Below, one piece after another: positions 28,751 to 40,119 of a stretch of DNA of 64,000 bases. The notes under the pieces are model-generated. The model did not search any database. It had not been told where the DNA came from and saw only the letters and a program-made list of their open reading frames with translations. The position numbers and the translations under genes were made by a program. Origin of the DNA: Azorinus chamasolen. Lineage: Eukaryota; Mollusca; Bivalvia; Cardiida; Solecurtidae. Positions within the stretch are counted from its first letter, which is position 1, and each line of letters opens with the position of its first letter. The stretch spans positions 24,492,155 to 24,556,154 of the forward strand of contig OY755252.1 of NCBI GenBank assembly GCA_963576725.1. Direction: 5' to 3'.

Positions 28751-30503
28751 TATTATAGGGATCAGTTTTTAATTTGGGGATTTTTTTTCTCAAAGTTTTG
28801 TAGACATTGTTAAAACAAATGTATTTTTTCCTAAAGATTGATTATTTCTAATCGCAGACAGGGACTAAGGCTGTACACCGTTCTTTTGTTCTGAATAGTT
28901 TATTGAATCAATAGCTTCAGGGCATATCAACATATTTAGGAAACAATTGAGAATAATAACCTGTGCATATGCCAACAATAGTGACTTAGCTCAATTGTTT
29001 ACCTGTCAATCGTTAGTAATAACCCAAGCAGTCAAAGAATCTGTGACATGCGGTACTCTTTGTTTGTTTGTTTAATCAATCGACACTTTTCTTGGTTAGA
29101 AACCATTAAGGGTAATTACTGTCAAAACACATCTGGACTTTCATACCACTGGGGCAATTATCATTTGCGCATGCGTTAGACCCTTTGGTCCCACCTTCAA
29201 TATTTTAATTTCATGGAGAATTTTTGTAACAATTGTTCTGATTGGATCTCTTAATAAAATTTCTACTCATCTGCCTGGGGAATAGAGGAATAAAACTCCA
29301 TGGTTTTCGCAATTCAGCAGTCTATTATCTGCGAATTGCTGAAAGAATAAAAGTACACCGTTTGAAATTTAACCTGGAGTTATTTTTAATCAAGTTCTTC
29401 TGTTTCTCAGGTAAGACATTAATATTTGTATCTAATTTGTTTTTCATGCTGCAGAATGGTAAAGTCGAAAAATAGATTTGACGCATGCTTAGTCTAATTG
29501 ACTGTTTGTGGAAACACTACCTTTAATTTCATGTATAAAAATTAGGCAGCTACCTTTTGTAATTTCTCATTTTGTTTTGGTTACTTCCCTTGAATCGTCT
29601 GACGTCACAGTCCACACATGAGAGTGACACAGACTTCTCGAAAGGAAACGCTGACTGCTATAATTTATTTTGGGGCTTTAAATATGAAAATTAATCGGAA
29701 AATTCTGACTGTCCGATGGATACGTACTTAGTCGCAATAGCTCCTATGATGCTTCGAAATATTTGCCATTCTGCAAAAGGCAATAATGAGTAGTTTTGAA
29801 TATGTTTTATCTGTATATATTATATAAAAAGACATGATAATGAATTACATTATAAAGGTCTATTTGAAATATTACTGAGCTGGAGATGGAACGGTCATCA
29901 TTGCCTGTGGTAGAAGAAACAGATTTTCTGAGACCGATGCGATTATTAGATAAGAGAAGTACATGTATGGGATATTAATTATTGTGTTAGACCTTCAGCA
30001 AACTACTTTTTGAAAGTTCTCCAAACATTGAAAGCTCAGAATATCTCAAATACAAAGAAATAATACTTGCATTCAGGAGAATAATGACCTGACTTCTGTG
30101 ATTTCAGTGTAAATGTCTTATAGACTTAAATATTATTATTTGTATGTCTATTTTCTTTCTTGAATCGAAAATCATCTCCTTTAACAAAAAAACCCCAACT
30201 GTTATTCATCTATCTCTTCAGTATATATGACTATGTTTCTCTGCTCATTACAAAATTACTGTATTGCTAAAATTTGATAAGTACTGACATTTCTGATTGG
30301 AGCTGCATATAAAGTAGCAAGCTCTAAATAGTGAAACAAATACTGATACAATCTAAAAGCAAAATTATCAGGCAGGGAACTAGACAGCGTAAAATAAACC
30401 TTTCTTCTGACACTATGACTTAAGTTGCCTTCTGCTTATTTGTAAATATAGTCTGGGATCATTTAATATCGCCAGATGGAGCTAAGGCATACTTAAGTCA
30501 TGG

Positions 30504-31089
30504 TAATTATATTGCAACGCACTGAATGTTTGGTTATCGACCCTTTTACAGTCGGTAGCTACGCTTCCCTCTTTGATTGCGCGATGACAGGCCGAGGGTA
30601 GTACTCTATGATGGTATACTCTTAAACTCGGATACGGGATGAGCTTACCAGACTTGTGTATTACTTTTTCCCTGTCGTGCCCTTAACGGCTTACCTGCAG
30701 GTGCTCTGACTTCAGCAAAGTCATTGAGTACATATTTGACTGATTGTCACAGTTATTATGCTATGTTTTACATGTTGTCCTTTGTTCACCGTCGTCTATG
30801 TTGTGGGTAAGTCCGGCGGGGATACCTTTATTTCCACTATTTGTAAAGCTAGGGTGACTTTGAGAGAAGTGTGAGGTTAGGACGTCCGTAAACCGGTTTA
30901 AACCCCCAGAGGTGTTTTTGCTACTGACCGTGCCAAGGCGGCACTCTCTTTGTCACCCTTCCTTTTGTTTGCCTTACGTCTTTGTGCTTGTGATGTTGTT
31001 CATGTGTGGAGTGTTTGGCTCTAGTTCTTGTGTGTCTGTTGATGTTTTCTGTGTTTATCTCGTGCGTGAGTGTGCGTTTGGGTGTGTGG

Positions 31090-31138
<49 letters not shown>

Positions 31139-31226
31139 TATGTGTGTGTCATGCTGTCTATCGGTGTTTTGGTGGTGGTTGCGTCTTGTATGTGGCTTTG
31201 CCTGCTTGACTTTACTACTTTTCCAT
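30504..31226. mobile_element. Insertion in the 3' repeat, SINE-like conserved block plus GT microsatellite
   Basis: Absent from the 5' repeat, where CATGGT is followed directly by TTAAAGGTTGTG. Holds CGTAAACCGGTTTAAACCCC and GCTACTGACCGTGCCAAGGC, which I associate with the conserved central domain of molluscan SINEs (from memory, not checked), and a (TG)n run at 31088-31145. No target duplication found. Long open frames over the GT run are artefacts. Confidence 0.5.
31088..31145. repeat. (TG)n microsatellite
   Basis: About 28 uninterrupted or nearly uninterrupted TG units, ending in TATGTG variants. Confidence 0.97.
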
Positions 31227-31904
31227 TTAAAGGTTGTGTTCTTGAATAGGAAACTATCTTCTTTAGAAAAATGTCACTCATCTATCCTTTAGGTATACAT
31301 GTATATGATTATGTTTCTCTGCTCCTAACAAAATTACTTTATTGCTAGAAATGAATTAGTACTTACATTACAGATTGGAGTTGCACATAAAGTAGCAAGC
31401 TCCAAATAGTGCCACATGTACGCATACATTTTAAAGGCAAAATTATTGGGCAATGACTAAGACAAAGTAAAATACAACCCTTATTCTGTCACTGTGACTT
31501 AAGTTGCCTTCTGCTTATGTGTAAATTTAGTCTGGGATAATTTAAATTATTTCCAGATGGAGTTTGGCATACTTAAGTCATGGTTTAAAGGTTGTGCATG
31601 TTATAGTGTATCTGTGAGCAAATGCTTTAGTTGGCCACTAAGGCAAGTGTGAATAGCAGTACACTCGTTATTTTTAATCAAGTTCTTCTGTTTCTCAGGC
31701 CACACCTTGTCATCAACATACAAAGTCGTACGACTGATACGACACCCCTTACCAAAAGACGACATAGTAAACTTACGGCGAGCCGCCACTAATCCCATTG
31801 GCGCGATCCGGCCCCCGTAAAACTTGTATTCGAGTTTCAAGGTAAGTCCTTATCAAATAAATGTGTTTACAATGTACTTATACATCAAACAAATTAATTT
31901 ACAG

Positions 31905-32037
31905 CAGTACCCCTTTCAATGACGCATACATTCTATAATCAAACAGAGCAGTACCTAATTAGACAGCTTATAAAACATCTTGATCTATGTTTACTGGTTG
32001 CAAACGCGTGAAAAGGCGTATCGGAGTGAATGGTTAA
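31905..32037 (+). mobile_element. Family D MITE, 5'-truncated
   Basis: CAAACAGAGCAGTACCTAAT, a decayed stem, GCGTATCGGAGTGAATGG and TTAA at 32034-32037, which is shared with the next element. Confidence 0.6.
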
Positions 32038-32137
32038 CCCTTTCACCGGCAATGTCGCATAAATGCACCACGACAAATAGTGATGTCCCTGATCAGGCGA
32101 CGCCTTTTCAAGGCGGCGTCTGGTCAGGGACTTAATT
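32034..32137. mobile_element. Half of a C-related TTAA MITE
   Basis: TTAACCCTTTCACCGGCAAT and a hairpin GTCCCTGATCAGGCGACGCC with its near complement. Cut at the right by the Helentron-like element. Confidence 0.55.
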
Positions 32138-33547
32138 ATGTCTCCCCCCATATTTATATGGGGGAAGACATATTGTTTTCGTGAGAGTTGTCTGTCTGTC
32201 CGTCTGTCCGTCTGTCTGTCACACTTTTGTCCGGACGATAACTTCAATATGCCTGATGCCAGTTGATTGAAACTTCATATATGGAAAGAGCATAATGAGA
32301 GGAAGTGTCATGCACAAGGTCCATAACTCTGGCTTCACTAATATTGGAGTTATTGCCCTTTGTAAAAAAATCACACTTTTTTGTCCGGACGATAACTCCT
32401 ATATGGCTCATGCCATTGGATTGAAACTGCATATATGGAAAGATCATGACAAGAGGAAGTGTCATGCACAAGGTCCATAACTCTGGCCTCACTAATATTG
32501 GAGTTATTGCCCTTTGTAAAAAATATCATAATTTTTTGTCCGGACAATAACTTCAATATGCCTGATGCCAGTTGATTGAAACTTCATATATGGAAAGAGC
32601 ATAATGAGAGGAAGTGTCATGCACAAGGTCGATAACTCTGGCTTCACTAATATTGGAGTTATTGCCCTTTGTAAAAAAATCACACTTTTTTGTCCTGACG
32701 ATAACTTCTATATGGCTCATGCCATTGGATTGAAACTTCATATATGGAAAGATCATAACGAGAGGAAGTGTCATGCACAAGGTCCATAACTCTGGCTTCA
32801 CTATTATTGGAGTTATTGCCCTTTGTAAAAAAAATCACAATTTTTTGTCCGGACGATAACTTCTATATGGCTCATGCCATTGGATTGAAACTTCATATAT
32901 GGAAAGATCATAACGAGAGGAAGTGTCATGCTCAAGGTCCATAACTCTGGCTTCACTAATATTGGAGTTATTGCCCTTTGTAAAAACAATCACAATTTTT
33001 TGTCCGGATGATTACTCCTATGTGACACATGCCATTGGAGTGAAACTTCATACATGGAACGATCATAATAAGAGAAAGTGTCATGCATTGCCCCATGTAC
33101 ATTTGTTTAATTCTTTCTTGTCCGGATGATAACTCCTACATGGCTCTTGCCATCGTATTGAAACTTAATATATGGAAAGAGCATGATGAGAGAAAGTGTC
33201 ATGAACAAGGGCCATAATTCTGGCTTCAATACTTTTGGAGTTATTGCCCTTTGTTACATTTTTTGGCCGATCAATAACTCCTATTCGACTGATGCTATTG
33301 GAATGACATTTTATTTTTGGAAAGAGCATGATGAAAGTAAGTGTCATGCACAAGGGCCATAAATCTGGTATCAGTATTTTTGGAGTTATTAGCTGTTATC
33401 ATTTTCTTCTTGAAAAATGTAGTGTGGAAAACGCATAATGAGGGGAAGTATCATTCATCAAGACCATAACATTTTTAGTGATTTCCCTTTACATATTGTT
33501 TTTATTCGAGGGGAGACATCCGTTTTTTTGACAAAAACCTCTAGTTG
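32138..33547 (+). mobile_element. Helentron-like non-autonomous element 1
   Basis: Starts TATGTCTCCCCCCAT with a short hairpin, then GTTTTCGTGAGAGTTGTC, a (TCTG/TCCG)n stretch at 32190-32220, about seven 155-bp tandem units (GTCCGGACGATAACTYC ... CTTCACTAATATTGGAG TTATTGCCC) and ends GGGGAGACATCCG, hairpin GTTTTTTTGACAAAAAC, CTCTAGTTG. The start motif is the complement of the GGGGAGACAT near the end (subterminal inverted repeat). No Rep/helicase encoded. Confidence 0.7.
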
Positions 33548-33679
33548 TTTGTTTCATTCTCTATTTCTATACATGTTCTTTATTCCTTTGAAATTTGCAT
33601 TTATTTATCTCATTTCCTTATTGTGCCGAATGAATTAACAAAAATAGAAATTTGGCACCGAAAGTTTGTAATTCAGATT

Positions 33680-33800
33680 AAAGCGACCTCTAAATGAACA
33701 GAATCTGACATATTTAACAGCAAGTGATTTCATAGTGCAGGACGAAAGTAATGCAGAAAACTCCTGTAGGAACTTTCGGCATAACTTTGTTCTGCATTAA
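33680..33800. mobile_element. P-type MITE, left part, interrupted by family A
   Basis: GTGCAGGACGAAAGTAATGC and AGAAAACTCCTGTAGGAAC form the P core up to TCTGCATTAA, where the TTAA of a family A element begins. Confidence 0.6.
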
Positions 33801-34003
33801 TTAACCCAATCTCTCCTGCGCCTTTTTGTGCCTCTGTAAACTCATTCTTTGAAACCATTGTGATAAATAGAGCATTTGCGCCATAGGAACAAATGCTTTA
33901 TTTTATCTTAATGGTTTCAAAACTACGCAATTTGTCTGTAGTTACGTAATGCTCCTTTTCGGTAGTATAATTCAAAGAGACTGGGTCTAAAATTAAAACT
34001 CTT
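33801..34003. mobile_element. Family A TTAA MITE
   Basis: TTAACCCAATCTCTCCTGCG, GAAACCATTGTGATAAATAG hairpin with a damaged tip, and the CTCCTTTTCGGTAG shoulder; ends at the TTAA of the next element. Confidence 0.72.
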
Positions 34004-34258
34004 TTAACCCTTCGCTTGCTATTTACGTAAACTATACCTACCTGTAAATAGTGAAGACCCAGATGAGACAGCTCCTGTAGGAGCTGTCTCATCAGGGTCT
34101 GCACTATTTACAAGTTGATTTTGCAACCAGTGCACTCCAAAGCAGTGATTGCACAGCGAAATACTTGTACACAGTAAAGATATAATTATGTAATTATACA
34201 ACAGGGAATGGGTTAAAAAGGAGAAATGCATTTTAAAATTCAGCAAGAGAAGGGTTAA
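34004..34258 (+). mobile_element. Family E TTAA MITE, complete
   Basis: TTAACCCTTCGCTTGCTATT left, CAGCAAGAGAAGGGTTAA right. Stem 34045-34112 around GACAGCTCCTGTAGGAGC with CCAGAT in the left arm and CCTGAT in the right arm sense. Confidence 0.9.
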
Positions 34259-34272
34259 TTGGGCCCTGTATA

Positions 34273-34430
34273 TTAACCTTTATCCTTCAAACACGATCTG
34301 ACTTGCATTTGAAATCAAATGGAATCCAGATGACAAGTCGAGTTATTTGGCACTTGCTCAGGATCCAAACTATTTGACACCAAACCACTATTTTGTTCAC
34401 TCTTTTGTAAGTCAAACATTGAAGGGTGTT
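34273..34430 (+). mobile_element. J-type TTAA element
   Basis: TTAACCTTTATCCTTCAAAC, GAAATCAAATGGAATCCAGA, stem to GGATCCAAACTATTTG, GACACCAAACCACTATTTTG. Inverted copy at 39530-39695. Its arms also show CCAGAT against CCTGAG. Confidence 0.65.
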
Positions 34431-34685
34431 TATTAAAGATTCACCCCTTTACACCTGGACAATGGTTGAACGTGTTTCGCATTCGTAGCCCACATATTGG
34501 AACGCATACGCTGATCAGGGTCCACACTGTTAGCATCTGTAGTGATCTAACCATTGTTGAACGAGGCGAGTAACATAATGTGTATCACAATTAATCATTG
34601 TTCTGCCAATCATGAATTGATGTCAACTTCAAAAAAAAATTTAAATCCAGATAAAATACCGGCCACTCAAAAGTATGCAATACTA

Positions 34686-34935
34686 TTAACCCTTCTCTTG
34701 CTGAATTTTAAAATACATTTCTCCTTCTTTACCCATGTCCTGTTGTATAATCATATATATCTTCACTGTGTACACATATTTCGCTGTGCAATCACTGCTG
34801 TGTAGTGCACTGGTTGCACGATCAACTTGTAAATAGTGCAGACCCTGATGAGACAGCTCCTACAGGAGCTGTCTCATCTGGGTCTTCACTATTTACAGGT
34901 AGGTATATTGACGTGAATAACAAGCGAAGGGTTAA
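34686..34935 (-). mobile_element. Family E TTAA MITE, complete
   Basis: 250 bp, perfect TTAA flanks, opposite orientation to the copy at 34004-34258 (0.4 kb away). Stem around GACAGCTCCTACAGGAGC with CCTGAT/CCAGAT. Confidence 0.92.
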
Positions 34936-35084
34936 AATTAATGCCTCAAACGAACGATACAGGTATTTGCAAACAAAGTAGATCAAACTCAGGGGGATAC
35001 TGGAGGCGCTCTGTGATCAGGATCTGCACAGTTTGTAATTCAGTATCCTCTCGTAAATTATGCATTTTAACACTAAATGGATTA

Positions 35085-35279
35085 CAGTATAACCCCTCTA
35101 AAGGAATTTAGACACTTTTAGATTTAGACAGGTGCCTGCTTAATGCAGTGTGAAAGTCGTGCAGAAAATTCCTAGAGGAGATTTCTGCATGACTTTCACC
35201 CTACATTAAGTTGCCACCTGCTGTCTCCAACACCGATATTTATACCAAATTTAACGTCCGGTTTATATGGGGTTTACTG
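35085..35279. mobile_element. P-type TA MITE, complete
   Basis: CAGTATAACCCCTCTAAAGG left, ATATGGGGTTTACTG right, TA flanks, palindromic core around AGAAAATTCCTAGAGGAG. Confidence 0.85.
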
Positions 35280-35472
35280 TACATCGATAAACAACGACAG
35301 ACTCATCCACTTTGAAACTGTTGCATTCAAATGATTAAAATAGGATGTTTTAGAATACCGAATACAGCAATATTCTATTTGACTTTTTTCAGTTCCTCAT
35401 CCTTATCTACATGTACATGTATGATATTTCATTATATGCAGAAGTGCATAGCTATAAAGAAATACACTTGTT

Positions 35473-36590
35473 ATACGCCCGTTTGAAAAAACGGGACGTA
35501 TTATGGAATGGCGCTGTCTGTCCGTCTGTCCGTCTGGCTGGCTGTCCGTCTGTCCGTCTGTAACATATCTAACTCAAGTTCCGCTTGGTGGATCCTTCTC
35601 AAATTTAACCACAATGTTTATCTAGACGTGCCACAGTAGCCTGCCAAGTCCCGGTTTGTTTATCCAAGGTCAAGGTCACACAATTGCACTTAGAATTTGC
35701 GTTTAGCAAAAATGTTAACCTCTCTGTCTGTCAGTAACATCTCTAACTCAAGTTCCGCTCGGTGGATCCTTCCCAAATGTAACCACAATGTTCATCTAGA
35801 CATGCTACAGTAGCCTGCCAAATCCAAGGTCAAGGTCGCACAATTGGACTTAGAATTTGCGTTTAGCATTTGCGTTAAGCAAAAATGTTAACCTCAATTT
35901 ACTAGGAACACATTTTTGTAAGTCCACTTATTTACAAAAGCTTTGACAGAACTATGCCCCTTTTTAACTCAGAATTTTTGGTTAAAGTTTTTGTTAAAGT
36001 CCATTTATGTACATAACCCTTTGAGATAAAGCTTTTAAACTTGGAACACTTGTTCACCATCATAAGCTTCACCTGTAGACAAGAGTACATAACTCTGTCA
36101 AACATTTTGACAGAACTATGCCCCTTTTTAACTTAGAATTTTTGGGTTAACGTTTTGGTTAAAGTCCACTTATTTACATAACCCTTTGAGATAAAGCTTT
36201 TAACCTTGGAACACTTGTTTACCATCATAAGCTTCAGCTGTAGGCAATAGTACATAACTCTGTCCAACATTTTGACAGAATTATGCCCCCTTTTAACTTA
36301 GAAATTTTGGTTAAGGTTTTGATTAAAGTCCACTTATTTACATAACCCTTTAAGATTAAGCTTATAAACTGTGAACACTTGTTCACTATCACAAGCTTCA
36401 CCTGTACACAATCATTTAGACACAATTATGGCCCTTTTTTAATTCAGAATTTTTGGTTAAGGTTTTTTGTTAAAGTACGCCTATTTACAACCTTGAAACT
36501 TTAGAATATGAGTTTAGCAAAAACGTTAACCCCAGTTTATGTTGAACAAGACCTCGACGGGCGTATATTGTACCCACTGGCACTCTTGTT
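35473..36590 (+). mobile_element. Helentron-like non-autonomous element 2
   Basis: Starts ATACGCCCG with a hairpin to CGGGACGTAT, a (TCTG/TCCG)n run at 35513-35562, tandem blocks (TAACTCAAGTTCCGCT..., then about 170-bp units with ATAACCCTTTGAGATAAAGC) and ends GACGGGCGTATATTG with CACTGGCACTCTTG. Same architecture as elements at 32138 and 62354 with unrelated array sequence. Confidence 0.65.
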
Positions 36591-36795
36591 TATAAATATC
36601 AAACAGCACAAAGACAGATCAATTTCAAACGTGATAATATAACCTGAATCCACATATTTTGCATTTACAAAGTTATTTATATTTTAAAAGCATCCTACCG
36701 TGTTTACAGTTTCCAGTTTTACGCTGTCGTCTACTTCCTAGATATTGTCCACTTGAAATACAACTGTTATCATCCGGCGGCCGGGTATGCTTATA

Positions 36796-36982
36796 CAGTA
36801 AACCCCCTCTAAACCGGACGCACAATTTAGTATAAACATCGGTCTTGGAGGCAGGCGGCAGCTGAATGCAGATTGAAAGTCTATGAGCTTTCTGCATGAC
36901 ATTCGCTCTGCATTAAGCAGCCACTTGCCTAAAAGTATCTAAATTCTTGTCTACTAGAATTCCGGTTTCGAGGGGTTTACTG
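36796..36982. mobile_element. P-type TA MITE
   Basis: CAGTAAACCCCCTCTAAACC left, TTTCGAGGGGTTTACTG right, TA flanks; central tip partly deleted (AAAGTCTATGAGCTTTC). Confidence 0.85.
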
Positions 36983-37070
36983 TATACCTTAAATCTTAGA
37001 TACAGAGTTATGCGTAATATATGAGGGTAACTTTAGATAAGAAAATGGTAAAGTATTCAAGCTGTTCCGC

Positions 37071-37312
37071 TTAACCCTTTACTCCATGAATATTCAAGTA
37101 AGAAATAATGACGTCATGAATGTTAATCGTATTTATGTTTTTATAATGGCACGTGGATATAAGAATATTTGGCCGTTGTAGAAACTACTGAATCATATTT
37201 ATACAATTTCATTAGCAAACAAAACAGATCCTGATTCAGTGAGTCGAATAATCAGAGTCTACTCTGCTTGCAAAGGCGTAGAAAAAAACGTATCTATTGA
37301 GTAAATGGTTAA
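37071..37312 (+). mobile_element. Family D TTAA MITE
   Basis: TTAACCCTTTACTCCATGAA, AATAATGACGTCATGAAT, a stem with deleted tip (CTGATTCAGTGAGTCG) and GAGTAAATGGTTAA. Confidence 0.82.
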
Positions 37313-37379
37313 ATGCTAACTAACACCAAATGGCAGCGGTTACCGCCCATTGTGCACAGCTTGTAAAGGCTTCGTTTTC

Positions 37380-37573
37380 AGACTTTGTTTCACACATAAG
37401 AGCCGTCTGATCAAGGTCTGCTCTGTTTGCTAACGGATTTGGAAAGATCTGTTTCTTTACTTTCTCAAATGACCACAATGTTCCAGCTTCCGTATTTCAT
37501 TATACCTATTTTGTCCATGAATATTCAGTAGGTATTGAAACTTGGAATAAACATAGAACATGGAAAGGGTTAA
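37380..37573. mobile_element. D-related TTAA MITE, right part
   Basis: GAGCCGTCTGATCAAGGTC, CTCTGTTTGCTAACGG, TTTTGTCCATGAATATTCAG and TGGAAAGGGTTAA; same subtype as 9660-9848. Confidence 0.65.
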
Positions 37574-37689
37574 TCCCCATATTGTTAATTTGGAACCTAT
37601 CTATCTTGCATGATGAGGGGGTACAACAAAGGAGGAGGTTCGAAATAGAAATACGCTATAATTCAAGTCGAAACACCATATAACTGGTC

Positions 37690-37946
37690 TATAAGGTATT
37701 TCCCCGGTCTGATAGCATGAATGGGTATCGTGTAGTCACAATTTTGCAAATAATAATCTTCTAAAAATCTCTACAAGCTAGATATTGATATTGATTAAAT
37801 CGAAAGTAAAGACTTACAAACCGAAAGTAGTGCGTTTCACCGATATCAATATCAAGCTTGTAGAGATGTTTAGAAGATTATTACTTGAAAAAATGTGAAT
37901 ACACGATATCCATTCATGCTATCAGACCAGGGAAATGCCTTTTCTG
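37690..37946. mobile_element. Foldback element with about 110-bp terminal inverted repeats
   Basis: AAGGTATTTCCCCGGTCTGA and ATAGCATGAATGGGTATCGT at the left are complementary to GATATCCATTCATGCTAT and CAGACCAGGGAAATGCCTTT at the right; the arms also share AATAATCTTCTAAA and CTACAAGC. Unpaired centre about 50 bp. Single copy in the window. Confidence 0.8.
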
Positions 37947-38235
37947 GAACGGCGCAGGTGAATTCTGCTGGGGGTATTTTGGACAAATTTTACGGATTGA
38001 ATATACTAAATCTTTACAGGTTCAACATATGATTTTCTAAAATGTGTACATAAGTGGCTGAAATGGTAAAATGTCATGTGTTTGTGAAATATCAAAAGCA
38101 TAAATTTTGAAAGTAGGAAATCCTTCGAAGGCAAAAGAAGCAATGTGAAAACAGAACATTGCAGTCTCGGTTTTAATGAGTCTTTTCATGAGCAGTTATT
38201 AAAATTGCAACAATACTCACGCCCCTAGCACAGCT

Positions 38236-38464
38236 TTAACCCATTACCTCATAGGCTATTTTTAGATACAACATCTTTGAATAAATCTACCGAAAAGGAG
38301 CATTAACTAGAGAAAAGGAAATTTGCAGAATTTTGTAATTTGAAACCATTGTGATAAATAGAGCATTTGCTCCTATAGGGGCAAATGCTCTATTTATTAC
38401 AATGGTTTCACAAAGTGGCTTTTACAGAGTCGTCAAAAGTCGTCAATATGAGGGAATGGGTTAA
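38236..38464. mobile_element. Family A TTAA MITE, complete reference copy
   Basis: 229 bp with TTAA at both ends, CCCATTACCTCATAGGC left, ATGAGGGAATGGG right. Hairpin 38343-38410: GAAACCATTGTGATAAATAG then AGCATTTGCTCCTATAGGGG. Confidence 0.92.
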
Positions 38465-38584
38465 AAGCGGTATTCAATTTACAAAACTAAAACATTTAAG
38501 CTGATGATCCCGAAGGACAAGAAAATATAACAACAGTTACACTGGAAATGTGTAAACTATCGTTTTCTCTAACCACCTGAGCTA

Positions 38585-38947
38585 ACGAGGAAGTCCCTAC
38601 AATGAACGCATATTTTCAATAATATCATAAAAGTTGGTATTTGTTATGTTCAGTCATCATTATGAAGACTTTTCCGCACTTTGCCGATAATCATTAGAGT
38701 CCTACATTACAAAACAACTTTTCCCAGAAGTGGCCAGAGAGACGCGAAGTAGCGCGAACAGATACGAAACTAAAACCAAACCCGAATAAAAATGAAAAAG
38801 CGGCGATTAACATCGGTTTTTTTTTGTCATTTTCAACCTTTATTCAATAGGTTTTCTTGCGACATACTTCTTTTCAGCAAATAAACAAATGAGTTTTGTA
38901 TATTTTAGGCATTTTTGCAACGCGTCGAATGTAGGGACTTCCTCTTG
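38585..38947. mobile_element. M-type element
   Basis: GAGGAAGTCCCTACAATGAA left, GAATGTAGGGACTTCCTC right. Shares ATATTTTCAATAATATCATA and AAATGAGTTTTGTATATTTT with the copy in the gypsy 5' repeat. Confidence 0.8.
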
Positions 38948-38962
38948 AATGCAGGGTGAACG

Positions 38963-39049
38963 TTATTATTATTATTTTATTATTATTATTATTATTATAA
39001 TAATAATAATAATTATTATTATTATAAATAATAATAATTATTATTATTA

Positions 39050-39078
<29 letters not shown>
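38963..39078. repeat. (ATT)n / (AAT)n microsatellite, self-complementary
   Basis: Runs of ATT switch to AAT and back several times, so the tract can fold on itself. It is followed by ACCACATTTATATAACGCTC, also found after the ATT run at 56770, a mark of a dispersed element. Open frames here are artefacts. Confidence 0.93.
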
Positions 39079-39080
<2 letters not shown>

Positions 39081-39529
39081 CCACATTTATATAACGCTCT
39101 TTTCACACAGGATATGTGCGTTCAAAAGCGCTTCACATAGATACGAATAATAATAAAAACGAATTCATTCAGAGCATAGATAAACCAACTTCAACCTTTC
39201 TGTCAGTTTATCTGTCTGTGTCATATTATGCTTTATTATATTGTGTCAACGCACCCAGATCACAAAAAACAAAACTTGAATGTAACATTCTATGCACAGT
39301 GTCAGTGCGTCACACACTTATGACCCAGAACCAACAGACTTCGGTACATGTTTTGGCACACAACACTACACATTATTTCTTCACATGTCCCTCATATCGA
39401 CGAGTCCGTGCAGTTTTAGGTGGGCTACAGGTGCGAAACACATTCGACCATTGTCCAGGTGTAAAAGGGCTGAATCTTTAATAATCTTAGATCTTTGATA
39501 TTTATTTGTTTAATCGTCGCCTTATGTAA

Positions 39530-39695
39530 GAATTATTTACACCCTTCAATGCTTGACTTACATAAGAGTAAACAAACCATTGGTTTGGTGTCAAATAGTT
39601 TGGATCCTAAGGATGTGCCAAATTACTCGACTTGTCATCTGGATTTCATTTGATTTCAAATGCAAATTAGATGGTGTTTGAAGAATAAAGGTTAA
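39530..39695 (-). mobile_element. J-type TTAA element
   Basis: Reverse copy of 34273: TTACACCCTTCAATGCTTGA, ATAGTTTGGATCCTAAGG, GTCATCTGGATTTCATTTG, AATAAAGGTTAA. Immediately followed by a P element. Confidence 0.65.
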
Positions 39696-39698
39696 ATA

Positions 39699-39903
39699 CA
39701 GCAAAACCTCCCAAAAGCGACCAAATAAAAGACTTATTATTATGAGTCGTAAAACCAGGTGACAGCTTAATACAGGGCGAAAGTAATGCAGAAAGCTCCT
39801 ACAGGAGCTTTATGCATTACTTTTGTCCTGTATTATGCAATCACCTGCTGTTAAATACGTCAGATTCTGTTCATTATGAGGTCTCTTTAAAGGGGCACTA
39901 CTG
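39699..39903. mobile_element. P-type TA MITE, complete
   Basis: CAGCAAAACCTCCCAAAAGC left, AAAGGGGCACTACTG right, TA flanks, core around AGAAAGCTCCTACAGGAGC. Confidence 0.85.
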
Positions 39904-40119
39904 TAAATCAATTGTTTAATGTATTTAAGCACATTGTAAACACATTTATTTGACAAGGACTTACCTTGAAACTCGAAATTAAAGAACTTAGAACACTGGA
40001 AATGATGTAACAAAGTTTTCGGTGTTTAATTGAAAATAGAAAAAATGACTTAAATGAACCAGTGTTAATTTAAATTCATTAGAGTGTTTGTGTTATGATA
40101 AACAATGACAAGAGGGTTA

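Larger units (their letters stand above)
28751..31825 (+). repeat. 3' terminal direct repeat (LTR candidate) of the gypsy-type element
   Basis: Matches 17840-20915. Differences: it lacks the M element, carries a 723-bp insertion at 30504-31226, and lacks about 220 bp corresponding to 20545-20765. Scattered single-base changes and small indels separate the two repeats, so insertion is not very recent. Similarity ends near GCGATCCGGCCC; a donor-like CAAG/GTAAGTCC follows at 31843. Confidence 0.75.

Noticed and set aside
30912..31292. Cys/Val-rich and Thr/His-rich open frames
   Set aside because: Produced by the (TG)n microsatellite; no domain outside it.
38874..39140. Asn/Ile/Tyr-rich open frames on both strands
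   Set aside because: ATT/AAT microsatellite.
39116..39481. 121-residue plus-strand ORF
   Set aside because: No recognisable domain, composition of random AT-rich sequence with part of a dispersed repeat; not called as a gene.
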